The notes beneath the pieces are model-generated. The model was not told where the DNA came from. It saw nothing but the letters and a program-made list of their open reading frames with translations, and did not search any database. This document shows positions 26,939-37,022 of a DNA stretch of 64,000 bases, one piece after another (position 1 is the stretch's first letter; each line of letters starts with the position of its first letter). Origin of the DNA: Defluviimonas sp. SAOS-178_SWC (GTDB lineage: Bacteria > Pseudomonadota > Alphaproteobacteria > Rhodobacterales > Rhodobacteraceae); the NCBI RefSeq assembly GCF_039830135.1, contig NZ_CP156081.1:1-64000 (forward strand), written 5' to 3'. The translations under genes and the position numbers were made by a program.

Positions 26939-29900
26939 ATGGAGGCGCTCGCCCGGTTCGGGATCGAGAAATCGCGCTTCACGCTCCTCGTGATGGCGGG
27001 CCTCCTGCTAATCGGGGCGTTGAGCTATCTCGCCTTGCCCAAGCGCGAGAACCCGGCGATCACCATCCGCACCGTGATCGTCACCGCCCAGTTCCCCGGC
27101 ATGGCGCCCGAACGCGTCGAGGATCTGATCGCGGTACCGCTGGAACGCGCCGCCCGCGAGATCGGCGAGGTCGAGGACATCTCGACCCTCGTCACGACGG
27201 GACGGGCGCAGCTCAACGTGGCGGTGGGCGACGGCGTTCCGGTCGATGAACTCGACCGCGTGTTCGCGGACATCCGCAGCAAGATGGAGGATACCGCCGA
27301 CGACCTGCCGGACGGCACGTCGGGGCCCGTCGTCAACACCGATTACGGCGCGGTGGCGATCGCAACGATTGCGGTGACCGGCGACGGGTTCTCCTATGCC
27401 GAGATCGAGGACGCGGCGGAGGATCTTCAGACCGGGCTCTATGCCGTTCCCGGCATCACCAAGGTCAGCCTTTCCGGTACGCAGGAAGAGCGCATCTGGC
27501 TGGAAATCGACAGCCGCCGGCTCGCCGCGATCGGAATCCAGCTTCCGCAGCTTCTCGACGATCTCAGCGACCAGAACGTGATCCTGCCCGCCGGGCGCAT
27601 CGACGCCGACGGCACCAACATCGTGCTGGAGGCGAACGGCAACCTCAACACGCTCGACGATGTCGCGTCGGTCCTGACCCGGCTTCCGACCGGGGACATC
27701 GTTCGCCTGCGCGACCTGATGACGGTGCGGCGCGGCTATGTCGACCCGGTTCAGCAGCCGGTCTATTTCAACGGCGCCCCGGCCGTGCTGGTCAGCGTCG
27801 AAATGTCCGACGACCGGGACATCCAGAAGATCGGGCGGACGCTTCGCCACGAAATCGCGAAGCTCGAACAGGCCCAGCCCATCGGCATCGCCTTCAACCT
27901 ATCCACCTTCCAGGAGACGAACGTCACCCGGTCGATCAACGGCGCCCTGTCGAACGTCGCCCAGACATTCGGCGTCGTGCTCGTGGTCATGATGATATTC
28001 CTGGGGCTGCGGGCTGCCCTCATCATCGCCAGCATCGTGCCCTTCACCGTGACCTTCGCGCTTCTCGGCATGGCGCAATGGGGGATCGACCTCGAACAGA
28101 TCTCGATCGCCGCGGTGATCATCTCGCTCGGCCTTCTGGTGGACAACGGCCTTGTCGTCGTCGAGGACATCGACCGGCGGATCAAGGAAGGCGCCGCCCC
28201 GCCCGAGGCCGCGATCGGGGCCGGACGACAGTTCTTCGTGCCGCTCGCCGTGGCCTCGATCACCACGGTCTCCGCCTTCCTGCCGATGCTGATCCTGAAG
28301 GGCACGACGGGGGAATTCGCCTTTTCGCTCGGCGCGGTGGTGGCGCTGATGCTGGCGGGATCCTGGCTCATCGCGCACTACATCCTGCCCTTCCTTGCCG
28401 CCGCGCTCCTGCGTCCGAAGCCGCAGGCAGAGGGGGGCGAGGGCACGCTGGCACGTCTCTACGGCCGGCTGATCCGGCGCTGCCTGCGGCTCGGCCTGCC
28501 GATCATGGCCGGGTGCTACCTGCTCGTGTTCCTCGGCATCATGGCCTTCGGATCGCTCAAGTCCGAGATGTTCCCCCTCTCGGAGCGCGCCGAATACCTG
28601 ATCTATGCGGATCTGCCGAAGGGCAGTTCGATCACTGCGACCCGCGACGAGGCGCTGGCGATCGATGCCTGGCTGCGGGATCCGGCCGCCAATCCCGAAG
28701 TCGCGAGCACCACGCTTTTTGTCGGCCACGGCGGCCCGCGCTTCTACCTGGCGCTCGCGCCGGCCGACACCGATCCCGCCAGCGCCTTCTTCGTTGTCAA
28801 CACGCATACGTTCGAAGGGGCCGTCGCGGCCGCAGAGCGGGCCCGCCGCCACCTGATCGAGAACCACCCGGCAGTGCGGGGGCGGGTGACGCGGCTCTCG
28901 ATGGGGGGAAGCGAGTCCGGCATCGTCGAGGTTGAGATCACCGGGCCCGATGGCGACACGCTTCTGTCCGCCGCGTCGCGGGTCGAGGCCGCCTTCGACA
29001 CGGTGCCCGACCTCGTCCTGAATGCCAACGACTGGGGCAACAAGAGCCTCACGGTCGCCATCGACATCCAGCAGGAGAAGGCGCGCGAGCTTGGCGTGAC
29101 ATCGCGCGACATCTCGAATGTGCTTCAGGCCTATTTCTCCGGCGCGGAGTTCTCGGTGTTCCGCGACGGCGCCGACCAGATCCCGATCGTCCTGCGTGCG
29201 GACGGGGCGTTCCGGGACAGCCTCGAAGACCTCGCCAACATGACGATTCCCACCGATCGTGGGCTTGTCGCGCTCGACCAGGTGGCCCATTTCCGGCCGA
29301 GGCTCGACCTCTCGCAGCTCCGCCGCGAAAACCAGGTCCGCAGGATCACCGTCTCCGGCAAGAGCGGTTCGCTGGCGGCGGCTGAGGTCGAGGCGCGGAT
29401 CGCGCCGGCGCTCGCGGCGCTGGACCTCGGCCCCGGCTACAACGTGGCGATCGGCGGCGAAAGCGCCGATGCGGCCGAAGCGAATGCGGACCTCCTCGCC
29501 GGGATGCCCTACGCGCTCATCGTGATGGTCGCGGCGCTGATGTTCCAGTTCAACTCGGTCCGGCGCGTGGCGATCACCTTCCTGACCATCCCCCTGATCC
29601 TGATCGGCGCGCCCCTGGCCTTGCTCGCGACCGGCCAGCCGCTGTCGTTCTTCGCCATCCTCGGGCTGATTTCGCTGATGGGGATCATCATCAACAACGC
29701 CATCGTCCTGATCGACCAGATCGACATCGAGCGCGGGGCGATGCCGCTCGACGACGCCATCGTCACGGCGGCGGTAAAACGGCTGAGCCCGGTCCTGCTC
29801 ACCTCGCTGACGACGGTGCTCGGCCTTGTTCCGATGGCGCTTTTCGGCGGCGCCCTGTTCGAGCCGATGGCGGCCCTGATGATCGGCGGGCTCGTTCTGG

Positions 29901-29959
29901 CCTCGCCGATCACACTCCTGTTCGTACCACCGCTCTACCGGCTCTTCTTCCGCAGATAG
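26939..29959 (+). CDS. RND-family efflux pump, inner-membrane permease
   Basis: 1006-aa AcrB-like proton-driven exporter. It has an N-terminal membrane helix (FTLLVMAGLLLIGALSYLALP), a porter loop with the usual FPGMAPERVEDLIAVPLE, a mid helix bundle with LGLLVDNGLVVVEDI (proton-relay region), and a second half ending in LGLISLMGIIINNAIVLIDQI and a final membrane block. Full length. Substrate unknown; likely exports toxic organic compounds. The adaptor is immediately upstream, and no outer-membrane factor is linked. Confidence 0.93.
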   Translation: MEALARFGIEKSRFTLLVMAGLLLIGALSYLALPKRENPAITIRTVIVTAQFPGMAPERVEDLIAVPLERAAREIGEVEDISTLVTTGRAQLNVAVGDGVPVDELDRVFADIRSKMEDTADDLPDGTSGPVVNTDYGAVAIATIAVTGDGFSYAEIEDAAEDLQTGLYAVPGITKVSLSGTQEERIWLEIDSRRLAAIGIQLPQLLDDLSDQNVILPAGRIDADGTNIVLEANGNLNTLDDVASVLTRLPTGDIVRLRDLMTVRRGYVDPVQQPVYFNGAPAVLVSVEMSDDRDIQKIGRTLRHEIAKLEQAQPIGIAFNLSTFQETNVTRSINGALSNVAQTFGVVLVVMMIFLGLRAALIIASIVPFTVTFALLGMAQWGIDLEQISIAAVIISLGLLVDNGLVVVEDIDRRIKEGAAPPEAAIGAGRQFFVPLAVASITTVSAFLPMLILKGTTGEFAFSLGAVVALMLAGSWLIAHYILPFLAAALLRPKPQAEGGEGTLARLYGRLIRRCLRLGLPIMAGCYLLVFLGIMAFGSLKSEMFPLSERAEYLIYADLPKGSSITATRDEALAIDAWLRDPAANPEVASTTLFVGHGGPRFYLALAPADTDPASAFFVVNTHTFEGAVAAAERARRHLIENHPAVRGRVTRLSMGGSESGIVEVEITGPDGDTLLSAASRVEAAFDTVPDLVLNANDWGNKSLTVAIDIQQEKARELGVTSRDISNVLQAYFSGAEFSVFRDGADQIPIVLRADGAFRDSLEDLANMTIPTDRGLVALDQVAHFRPRLDLSQLRRENQVRRITVSGKSGSLAAAEVEARIAPALAALDLGPGYNVAIGGESADAAEANADLLAGMPYALIVMVAALMFQFNSVRRVAITFLTIPLILIGAPLALLATGQPLSFFAILGLISLMGIIINNAIVLIDQIDIERGAMPLDDAIVTAAVKRLSPVLLTSLTTVLGLVPMALFGGALFEPMAALMIGGLVLASPITLLFVPPLYRLFFRR

Positions 29960-30341
29960 AGACCCGGCTGACAGCTGTCCTTGCCCGCGTCACGCAGGAC
30001 ATTCGGCAACGGCTTAGACCCTACGGGGAAAAGCGCGGGGACAGTGACCATTGGGAACGTGGATGGCCAGCAATAGAGATTGCTCGCCCCTGGCTGGCGG
30101 CCTCGGTCTACGGGAACACGTCTCCGACCGGAGTCCCGACTGCCAGTCACGTTCAGCCCTTTTCGGATTCGCCGGTCAAGAACGCGCAACTTGACGCCTG
30201 CAATCTGGCTCCCGCGTTTAGACATCAGCTGATCCCTTCGTTCGTGGAGAACAGCAGGCAGCAGATCGAGGCTGGGGTCCACCGTCCGATCTTTGGGCAG
30301 ATGCTCACTTCTGAAGGATCAAGCGGCTTTTCTTTGAGAAG
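29960..30341. other. Intergenic region without a supported gene
   Basis: 382 bp between the RND pump and tRNA-Thr. A minus-strand open frame (MDPSLDLLPAVL... to 29935) overlaps the pump gene end and lacks a ribosome site. A stretch FPMVTVPALFPVG looks protein-like but matches nothing I know. I see no clear promoter, terminator or repeat. Confidence 0.4.
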
Positions 30342-30417
30342 TGGTGCCGGTGAAGGGACTCGAACCCCCGACCCCATCATTACGAATGACGTGCTCTACC
30401 AGCTGAGCTACACCGGC
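30342..30417 (-). tRNA. tRNA-Thr(CGT)
   Basis: 76-nt cloverleaf on the minus strand with an encoded CCA end (30342-30344). Acceptor GCCGGTG/CACCGGC, D-arm GCTC/GAGC, anticodon stem CGTCA/TGATG with loop TTCGTAA (anticodon CGT, reading ACG), and T-loop TTCGAGT. Discriminator base A. Confidence 0.95.
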
Positions 30418-30558
30418 ACTTCTCTTCGCATGGCTCCCGCAGGACCCTGCCTGGTAATCCTTGGCCGCGTTGCGTCCGCGGACCCGCGGGTCGGCGTGGT
30501 TGCTGCGGCCAAGTGGCGGGCTGATAGCATCAACTCGCGCGGGTGTGTAGCCCAAAAT

Positions 30559-32040
30559 TTAACTGCGCTGGCCGACTTCCTCGTCGAGGATGATCGCTTC
30601 CTCCGGCTCGCCGGCCGGCCGGCCGGCCGGCAGATCCATCGCGGGCTCCTGCTCTGCCGCGGCGGCGCTGCCGACGATCAGCGGCAGCATGTCGGCGCCA
30701 TTGGGCATCGGGGTCGCGCTGTGCGGCGGTTCGCGCCAGACGAGGGTGTCGAAACCGCCGCAATTGTCGCAGGTCGGCGCCCAGTCGGCGTGGACGTTGT
30801 GACACTTCTCGCACATCCATTGCGGGCCCCGGCTCGCCGTCAGGGCCCGCGTCAGCCAGCCGCGCACGACGGCGTCGTCGGCGCCCTCGCCGCGTGCAAT
30901 GGCGGCCATGACCGTCAGGCTTCGCGAGGTCGGATGGGTTTCGGCCAACTCGCCCAGCGCCCGCCGGGCGGCCGGGAAATCCTCGGCCCCGATCTGCAAT
31001 TCGGCGCGGAGGAGCTTCGACTCCTCGTGACCAGGATTGGCTGACAGCAGGGTGTCGAAGCGCTTCAGCCGGGCCGCGGGCGATTCGTCCGGGGCAATGG
31101 ACGCGAACGCGGCGGCCAAGTCGGGATGTGGTTGCGCCTCCCATGCCTTCTTCAGGACGCGGGCGGCATATTTCGGTTTCCCCGACTGGATGTAGCCGCG
31201 CGCCGCGAGCACCGCCGCGGGGATGAGGTCGGGCGACAGCCGGTTTGCGGCGATGGCCGCCTCGCGCGCCTCGATGGGGGCGTCGTCGGAAAAGACCTCC
31301 TTCGCCTCCTGCAAGGCCAGAACCGCATCGCGGCGTTTGAACACGTCGCGCGGCAACAGACCCTGTTTCAGCTTCGCGCCCAGAACGTTGCGCGCGCCCT
31401 TCCAGTCGCCCTTCTCGGCCTGGAGCTGGAGGAGCGTGTCCTGAACATCCTGATGCTTCGGCTTCAGCGAGAACGCCTTCTCGGCCAGTTTCAGGGCGGT
31501 TTCGGTATCGCCTTCGGCAAGCCTCTGCTTCATCAGCCCGCGCACGCCCACGAACCGGGTCCGGTCATCGGAGAGAAGGCGCTTGTAAACCTCGGTCGCG
31601 CGTTTCGTGTCGCCGGCAAGCTCTGCCGCCTGCGCGGCGATCAGGTTCGTCAGCTCCGGCCGGCCGAGATACTTTTCCGCCTTCGCCGCCTGCGACAGCG
31701 CCACCCTGCCCTCGCCGGAAGCGATCGCCATCAGGCCGTCCGCCAGCGCCTGGAAGCCCTTGCGTTCGCGGTTGCGGTCAAAATAGCGGCTGAGCGCGGT
31801 TTCGTCCCCGTTCAGGAAGCGCATCACCGCGACGATCAGCCCGACGATCTTCAGCAAGAGCCAGAGCACGAGGATCAAGACCAGAACCGCGATGACCATC
31901 GGCACCGGGCGGAGGTTGTATTCCATGTTCGCGAGCGAAATCCGGATGCCGCTGCCGGTTTCAGCTAGATAACCCGCCCCGAGGGTCAGCCCCGCGACCA
32001 CCGCGACGAAAAGAACAATTTTGACGAAGGACCAGATCAT
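30559..32040 (-). CDS. hemY: HemY-type tetratricopeptide membrane protein
   Basis: 493-aa HemY-N/TPR protein, not the oxidase of the same name. It has two N-terminal membrane helices (IVLFVAVVAGLTLGAGYL and VIAVLVLILVLWLLLKIVG), then repeated helical TPR-like units (about 100-395). A C-terminal zinc-ribbon-like CEKCHNVHADWAPTCDNC motif lies near 404-421. Family role: linked to late heme synthesis; molecular function unclear. Third gene of hemD-mic60-hemY, 7 nt after mic60. The tail PAGRPAGEPEE lies in a GGCC-repeat tract (30610-30631). Confidence 0.88.
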   Translation of the reverse strand: MIWSFVKIVLFVAVVAGLTLGAGYLAETGSGIRISLANMEYNLRPVPMVIAVLVLILVLWLLLKIVGLIVAVMRFLNGDETALSRYFDRNRERKGFQALADGLMAIASGEGRVALSQAAKAEKYLGRPELTNLIAAQAAELAGDTKRATEVYKRLLSDDRTRFVGVRGLMKQRLAEGDTETALKLAEKAFSLKPKHQDVQDTLLQLQAEKGDWKGARNVLGAKLKQGLLPRDVFKRRDAVLALQEAKEVFSDDAPIEAREAAIAANRLSPDLIPAAVLAARGYIQSGKPKYAARVLKKAWEAQPHPDLAAAFASIAPDESPAARLKRFDTLLSANPGHEESKLLRAELQIGAEDFPAARRALGELAETHPTSRSLTVMAAIARGEGADDAVVRGWLTRALTASRGPQWMCEKCHNVHADWAPTCDNCGGFDTLVWREPPHSATPMPNGADMLPLIVGSAAAAEQEPAMDLPAGRPAGEPEEAIILDEEVGQRS

Positions 32041-32047
32041 AGCTTCC

Positions 32048-33358
32048 TCACTGAAGTTCCTTCGCGAGCATCGCCGCCGCGTCGGTGGCCGAAATCCGGC
32101 GGTTCACCATGTCGACCCATTCGGCCATCCGGGCCTGACCTGCCGGCGGCAGTTTGGCGATCTCCTCGATCGCGGTGGTGAGCGCGCCGGCCGTCAGGGC
32201 GGCCTCCGCCCTCGAAAGAACCGCGTCGGGATCGTCGCCGGCCCGCGGACTGAGCGACCGCGCGCCGGACTGGCTGCGCAGGAAAGCCGTGATCCGGTCC
32301 CACGTTCCCCCGCCGGCGGTTTCCTTGAGCGAAATCGCCAACGCTTCGCGGGCGGCGGGGGGAAAGGCGGCACGCAGGGCACCCAGACTCGGCACGCCCT
32401 GCGCCTGATCCGCGAGGGCCGGAGGGACGTCGACACCAGACGACGCCAGATCGGCGAGCGCGCCTTCGAGCGCACCGCCGGATTCGAGCGCCGCCTGAAT
32501 GCGGCTGAGGGCCCCACGGGCAGCCCCCCGCCGCGTCACCGCCTCGGCTTCGTCCCTGAGGCGGCTTGCCTCGGCCTCGGCCGCGGTGATCTTTTCAGTC
32601 GCCGCAGAGGCCGTTGCGGCGATATCCTGTTGCGCCTGCGCGGCGGCGGCGCGCTGGGCGTCGATCTCGGCCCGGAGATCGGCCATCTCCCGCCCGAACG
32701 CTTCGAGCGCGGTGGCAGAGGCCGCCCCCCCTTCGACCGGGCGTTTCTCGATCTCCGACAGGCGGACGTCGAGCGACTCGAATCGCGCGACCGCTTTCTT
32801 CAGATCCTCATCCAGCGCCGACACCGATGTGCGAAGCGCGGTGATCTCGCCATCCAGACGCGCGGCCAGCGCCGCCTGCCCTGCCGCCACATCTCCGGCA
32901 GTTGTATCCGACTTGATCTTGCCGAGATCGGTATCGAGGCCCGAAATCCGCGCGGCTTGCGCCGCCAGCTCTTCCCGAACACTGGCAAACTCTGCCGCTC
33001 GCTGGTCCGGCACCCAGAATCGGGGGAGGACGTAGGCGGCGGCACCGAACCCGAGCCCTGCCGCGATGACGCCGCCGAGAACCATCGGGACGAAACCACC
33101 CTTGCGGCCCGCCGCCCGGGGTTCAGGCTGCGGCTCGGCTCCGATGGAATCCTGTTCCGGCGTTTCGGTCGCCGCCGGCTCGGTCAGGATGACAGTCTCG
33201 TCACCCTCTGAAACCGCATCTTCGGCCTGTTCCCCTGGTTTCTCGATCTCGACGTCCTGTGGCTGGGTATCGATGAGTTCAGCCGATTCCGAGGGTTCGG
33301 TCTCTGCCGGCGTATCCCCCTCTACAGCCTTGTCTTTCTTCGCTCTCGCCACCGGCAT
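32048..33358 (-). CDS. Alphaproteobacterial Mic60/mitofilin-family protein
   Basis: 436 aa. The N-terminal acidic low-complexity region (1-85) is followed by one membrane helix (GGFVPMVLGGVIAAGLGFGAAAYVLP, about 86-111), a long coiled coil (about 118-290) and a C-terminal mitofilin-like domain (about 300-436). This is the bacterial relative of mitochondrial Mic60, which shapes cristae; in alphaproteobacteria it sits with heme genes, as here. It likely bends or tethers the inner membrane. Confidence 0.85.
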   Translation of the reverse strand: MPVARAKKDKAVEGDTPAETEPSESAELIDTQPQDVEIEKPGEQAEDAVSEGDETVILTEPAATETPEQDSIGAEPQPEPRAAGRKGGFVPMVLGGVIAAGLGFGAAAYVLPRFWVPDQRAAEFASVREELAAQAARISGLDTDLGKIKSDTTAGDVAAGQAALAARLDGEITALRTSVSALDEDLKKAVARFESLDVRLSEIEKRPVEGGAASATALEAFGREMADLRAEIDAQRAAAAQAQQDIAATASAATEKITAAEAEASRLRDEAEAVTRRGAARGALSRIQAALESGGALEGALADLASSGVDVPPALADQAQGVPSLGALRAAFPPAAREALAISLKETAGGGTWDRITAFLRSQSGARSLSPRAGDDPDAVLSRAEAALTAGALTTAIEEIAKLPPAGQARMAEWVDMVNRRISATDAAAMLAKELQ

Positions 33359-33431
33359 TCTCCGTTGCGGCGGCTCCGGACCCGTCCGGATACCGCGGGT
33401 AGGTTCAATCTAGGACCAGCCGCCCCATCCC

Positions 33432-34154
33432 TCAACCCATCTTAGATGCGGCAATAAGCTCGCCAAGCGCGTCGAGCACCGCCTCTGCATCAGGCCGGGA
33501 CGCGACGATGCGTCTGGCTGCGCGCAGCCCGCGTCCGGCTTCCGCGGTCGCGTTGCTGATGGCGGCGATCCAGAGCGGCGCGGAGCGCGCCTCGAAAGCG
33601 TCGGCCGCCAAAGCGGCAGAGCGAGGCGAGAAGAGCGGCAGCAAGACAGGGGTGGGCCCTGCCAGCAGGCGCAACGCGTCGGCGGACGGCGGACGGGCGA
33701 TCTGGTCGTAAAGCACAACGGAAACCGTCTCTATTCCGGCGAATTCCATCGTTTTCTGGACAGCGCCGGCGGCATGGACCGGGCGTGGATAGAGAAGACG
33801 GGTGACGGTGCCCGCGGCGATGATCGCCTTGCAAAGGCCCTCGGCGTCGCCCGGTCCGGTTCGGGTCCGGAAACCCGCTGCCTTTGCCACCGACGCCGTG
33901 TGGCCCCCGACGCACCATGCCGTTGCGGACCGATCGGAGGTCAGATGCGCATAGGCCTGCACAACGTTTTCGGAACTGAAGATCAGGTCGGGCCAGTGAC
34001 CCTCCGGCAATTCCGGAGACAGAAGGGCGATCTCGCTCAGGGGGGAGATCACCACGGGCCAGTCCGCCCCGAAGCGCGCGCGGAAGGAGTCGGCAAAGCG
34101 CCGGGATTGCGCTTCTGGCCGGGTCAGGAGCAGGGTCGGACGGTTTGGATCCAC
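33432..34154 (-). CDS. hemD: Uroporphyrinogen-III synthase
   Basis: 240-aa HemD-fold protein: [17 protein letters not shown] at the N-terminus, [12 protein letters not shown] in the middle, then [13 protein letters not shown] and [12 protein letters not shown] near the C-terminus. It closes hydroxymethylbilane to uroporphyrinogen III in the heme/siroheme pathway. HemD proteins diverge strongly, so the call rests on pattern and on the mic60-hemY neighbours. GTG start; divergent from tsaD. Confidence 0.85.
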   Translation of the reverse strand: MDPNRPTLLLTRPEAQSRRFADSFRARFGADWPVVISPLSEIALLSPELPEGHWPDLIFSSENVVQAYAHLTSDRSATAWCVGGHTASVAKAAGFRTRTGPGDAEGLCKAIIAAGTVTRLLYPRPVHAAGAVQKTMEFAGIETVSVVLYDQIARPPSADALRLLAGPTPVLLPLFSPRSAALAADAFEARSAPLWIAAISNATAEAGRGLRAARRIVASRPDAEAVLDALGELIAASKMG

Positions 34155-34226
34155 GGGTCCCTCGGGATTGTCTGGCGTCGTCCCCGGTGTTACCTGCCGG
34201 TGAACCCTAGCGCAATCGGCCGGGAC

Positions 34227-35321
34227 ATGAGCGAGACGATCACCCTACTTGGTCTGGAGAGCAGTTGCGACGATACGGCGGCGGCTGTCGTCCGCCTGTC
34301 GGAGGAGCGGGGAGAGATTCTTTCCTCCGTCGTCGCGGGCCAGACGGAACTCCACGCCGAGTTTGGTGGTGTCGTTCCGGAAATCGCCGCCCGCGCCCAC
34401 GTCGAGAAGATCGACCTTTGCGTCGAGACGGCGCTGGAACAGGCGGGGCTGGGATTGAAGAACCTCGACGGAATCGCCGTGACGGCCGGGCCGGGGCTGA
34501 TCGGCGGCGTTCTGGCGGGCGTCATGTGTGCGAAGGGCCTTTCGGCCGCCACGGGGCTGCCGCTCCTTGGGGTCAATCACCTCGCCGGACACGCGCTGAC
34601 ACCGCGCCTGACCGACGGGCTCGGCTTTCCCTATCTGATGTTGCTGGTGTCGGGCGGGCATTGCCAGTTCCTGATCGCGCATGCACCCGACCGGTTTACC
34701 CGCCTCGGCGGCACGATCGACGACGCGCCGGGCGAGGCGTTCGACAAGACGGCTAAACTCCTGGGCCTGCCACAACCCGGCGGGCCGGCAGTGGAGGCCG
34801 CCGCTGGGAACGGCGATTCGAAGCGGTTCGCGTTTCCCCGCCCGCTCCTCGACCGGCCGGGCTGCGACATGTCCTTCTCCGGGCTGAAGACTGCCCTTTT
34901 GCGCGCCCGCGATCACGTCGTCGCGGAAAAGGGTGGCCTGACCGTTCAGGATCGCGCCGATCTCTGCGCCGGATTTCAGGCGGCCGTGGCTGACGTTCTG
35001 GCGGAGAAAGCCCGGCGCGCGATCGCGGATTACCTCGGCCATGCACCCACCGTGCCGGTTCTGGCCGTCGCCGGTGGGGTGGCCGCGAATGCCACGATTC
35101 GCGGGGCGCTGGAGCGGGTCTGCGACAGGGCCGGCCTCGGCTTTGTCGCGCCGCCGCTCGCGCTTTGCACCGACAACGCGGCCATGATCGCCTGGGCCGG
35201 GATCGAGCGGTTCCGGCTGGGCCTGTTCGACGGCCTCGACCTCGTGGCGCGGCCGCGCTGGCCGCTCGACGTCAGCCAGCCGGCGCTGGTCGGATCGGGG
35301 AAGAAGGGGGCGAAGGCATGA
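34227..35321 (+). CDS. tsaD: tRNA N6-threonylcarbamoyladenosine synthase TsaD
   Basis: 364-aa ASKHA-fold enzyme that transfers threonylcarbamoyl to A37 of ANN-decoding tRNAs with TsaB/TsaE. It opens [16 protein letters not shown], has the metal-binding [13 protein letters not shown] (HxxxH), the [14 protein letters not shown] loop and [16 protein letters not shown]. The start is the ATG at 34227. The stop overlaps the gpsA ATG (ATGA). tsaE lies 12 kb away in this window. Confidence 0.96.
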   Translation: MSETITLLGLESSCDDTAAAVVRLSEERGEILSSVVAGQTELHAEFGGVVPEIAARAHVEKIDLCVETALEQAGLGLKNLDGIAVTAGPGLIGGVLAGVMCAKGLSAATGLPLLGVNHLAGHALTPRLTDGLGFPYLMLLVSGGHCQFLIAHAPDRFTRLGGTIDDAPGEAFDKTAKLLGLPQPGGPAVEAAAGNGDSKRFAFPRPLLDRPGCDMSFSGLKTALLRARDHVVAEKGGLTVQDRADLCAGFQAAVADVLAEKARRAIADYLGHAPTVPVLAVAGGVAANATIRGALERVCDRAGLGFVAPPLALCTDNAAMIAWAGIERFRLGLFDGLDLVARPRWPLDVSQPALVGSGKKGAKA

Positions 35322-36283
35322 AAGTCGCGATCCTCGGCGCCGGGGCGTTCGGCACGGCGCTCGCCGTGACAATGGCGCGCAGCGGTGCGGAAGTCGGGCT
35401 CTGGACGCGGGATCCGGGCCACGCGGCGGCGATGCGCAAGGACGGTGCGAATACCCGCCGGTTACCCGGCGTGGATCTGCCTGAATCTGTGTCCGTTTCG
35501 GCTGAAATCGGTGATTTCGCGGCCGTTCCGGTCCAGCTTCTGGCGATGCCGATGCAGCAGATGGCGGGCTTCCTTTCGGCCAATGCCGGATCGCTTGACA
35601 GCAAGGTACTCGTGGCCTGCGCGAAGGGGATCGACCTGACCACCCGGCGCGGTCCGACGGCGATCATTTCCGAAACCTGCCCTCATTCCACGGCCGCGAT
35701 TCTAACCGGGCCGAGCTTTGCCGGCGATATCGCGCGCGGTCTGCCGACTGCCCTCACGCTCGCCTGCGCCGACGATGCGCAGGGCGAGTCCTTGCAGGAT
35801 GCCCTTTCGACGCCCGTGCTTCGGATCTACCGCACGACCGACACGGTTGGCGCGGAGCTTGGCGGCGCGCTGAAGAATGTGATCGCCATCGCCGCCGGTG
35901 TCGTCATCGGGGCGCGGCTGGGCGACAGCGCCCGGGCCGCGCTGATGACGCGAGGGTTTGCCGAGATGAACCGGCTGGCGCAGGCGCTCGGCGCCCGACC
36001 TGAAACGCTTGCCGGGCTGTCGGGACTTGGCGATCTCGTCTTGACCTGCACGTCGTTGCAGTCGCGCAACTTTCGTTTCGGCCATGCGCTGGGCGCGGAT
36101 GAGGCTTTTGATCCGTCGATTACGGTCGAAGGAAGCGCGACGGCAAAGGCAGTCTCTGTTCTTGCCAAAAATCACCAGATCGACATGCCGATTGCCAATA
36201 TGGTCGCAGCGCTCGTCGACCGAAAGATCACCGTCGAGGAGGCGACTGCCGCCCTCCTCGCCCGTCCGCTCAAGAAGGAGTGA
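35318..36283 (+). CDS. gpsA: Glycerol-3-phosphate dehydrogenase [NAD(P)+]
   Basis: 321-aa GpsA that reduces dihydroxyacetone phosphate to sn-glycerol-3-phosphate for phospholipids. The Rossmann motif [15 protein letters not shown] is at 3-17. It also has [17 protein letters not shown], the catalytic Lys region [13 protein letters not shown], and [15 protein letters not shown] with [14 protein letters not shown]. Translationally coupled to tsaD by ATGA. SD AAGGAG of the next gene lies at its end. Confidence 0.96.
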   Translation: MKVAILGAGAFGTALAVTMARSGAEVGLWTRDPGHAAAMRKDGANTRRLPGVDLPESVSVSAEIGDFAAVPVQLLAMPMQQMAGFLSANAGSLDSKVLVACAKGIDLTTRRGPTAIISETCPHSTAAILTGPSFAGDIARGLPTALTLACADDAQGESLQDALSTPVLRIYRTTDTVGAELGGALKNVIAIAAGVVIGARLGDSARAALMTRGFAEMNRLAQALGARPETLAGLSGLGDLVLTCTSLQSRNFRFGHALGADEAFDPSITVEGSATAKAVSVLAKNHQIDMPIANMVAALVDRKITVEEATAALLARPLKKE

Positions 36284-36285
36284 CC

Positions 36286-36555
36286 ATGCTTTATGTCGTC
36301 ATCTGCCGGGACAAGCCCGGCCAACTGCAAGTCCGGCTCGATACCCGCGCCGCCCATCTGGCCTATGTCGAGGAAACCGGGATCGTGAGAATGGCGGGAC
36401 CCTTGATCGAGGATGGCCAGATGTGCGGTTCCCTCATCGTGCTCGACGCCGAGAACCTCAACGCGGCGCAGGATTGGGCTGCCGGCGATCCCTACAAGGC
36501 GGCGGGGCTCTTCGAAGGCGTCAGCGTCACCGAATGGAAAAAGGTGATCGGCTGA
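36286..36555 (+). CDS. YciI-family protein
   Basis: 89-aa dimeric alpha-beta barrel type protein: MLYVVICRDKPGQLQVRLDTRAAHLAYVEE...AGPLIEDGQMCGSLIVLDAENLNAAQDWAAGDPYKAAGLF. The His in RAAHLAYV and the Asp in GDPY match the YciI active-site pair. Function is usually unknown. The ATG at 36286 follows AAGGAGTGACC. It sits in the tsaD-gpsA-yciI-EVE run. Confidence 0.88.
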   Translation: MLYVVICRDKPGQLQVRLDTRAAHLAYVEETGIVRMAGPLIEDGQMCGSLIVLDAENLNAAQDWAAGDPYKAAGLFEGVSVTEWKKVIG

Positions 36556-36968
36556 TGGCGTACTGGCTTTTCAAATCCGAGCCCGACGCTTGGTCCTGGG
36601 ATCAGCAGGTAGCGAAGGGTGAGGCCGGCGAGGAGTGGCACGGCGTGCGCAACTATCAGGCGCGCAACAACATGCGGGCGATGAAGATCGGCGATCTGGG
36701 GTTCTTCTACCACTCGAACGTGGGCAAGGAGATCGTCGGGATCGTCGAGGTCTGCGCGACAAGTCATCCGGACAGCACGACCGACGATCCGCGCTGGGAC
36801 TGCGTGGACATCAAGGCCGTGAAACCGCTGAAACGGCCGGTCACGCTGGAAGACGCGAAGGCCGATCCGCGGCTGGCCGAAATGGCCCTGGTCAAGAACA
36901 CGCGGCTTTCGGTCCAGCCGGTGACCGAGGACGAGTGGAAGGTGGTCTGCACGCTCGGCGGGCTGTAG
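36555..36968 (+). CDS. EVE-domain (PUA-like) protein
   Basis: 137-aa EVE domain: MAYWLFKSEPDAWSWDQQ, GVRNYQARNNMRAMKIGDLGFFYHS, GIVEVCATSHPDST and NTRLSVQPVTEDEWKVV. The fold belongs to the PUA superfamily and is thought to bind modified bases in nucleic acids. The ATG overlaps the previous stop by one base. It is probably a core gene here, not part of a defence locus. Confidence 0.9.
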   Translation: MAYWLFKSEPDAWSWDQQVAKGEAGEEWHGVRNYQARNNMRAMKIGDLGFFYHSNVGKEIVGIVEVCATSHPDSTTDDPRWDCVDIKAVKPLKRPVTLEDAKADPRLAEMALVKNTRLSVQPVTEDEWKVVCTLGGL

Positions 36969-37022
36969 ACCGGCCGCGCGTTTGGCGTAAGGATGGTCTA
37001 CCCAACAACGCGCGAGGGACAA

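Noticed and set aside
29960..30417. tRNA-Thr as an integration site with an island next to it
   Set aside because: No integrase gene and no direct repeat of the tRNA 3' end were seen on either side.
30610..30631. GGCC tandem tract near the end of hemY
   Set aside because: It encodes the Pro/Ala/Gly-rich tail in frame; a simple repeat with no sign of phase variation.
36808..36825. GAAAC-N4-GAAAC inside the EVE-domain gene
   Set aside because: It lies in coding sequence for VKPLKR, has no third box and no start site nearby. Chance.
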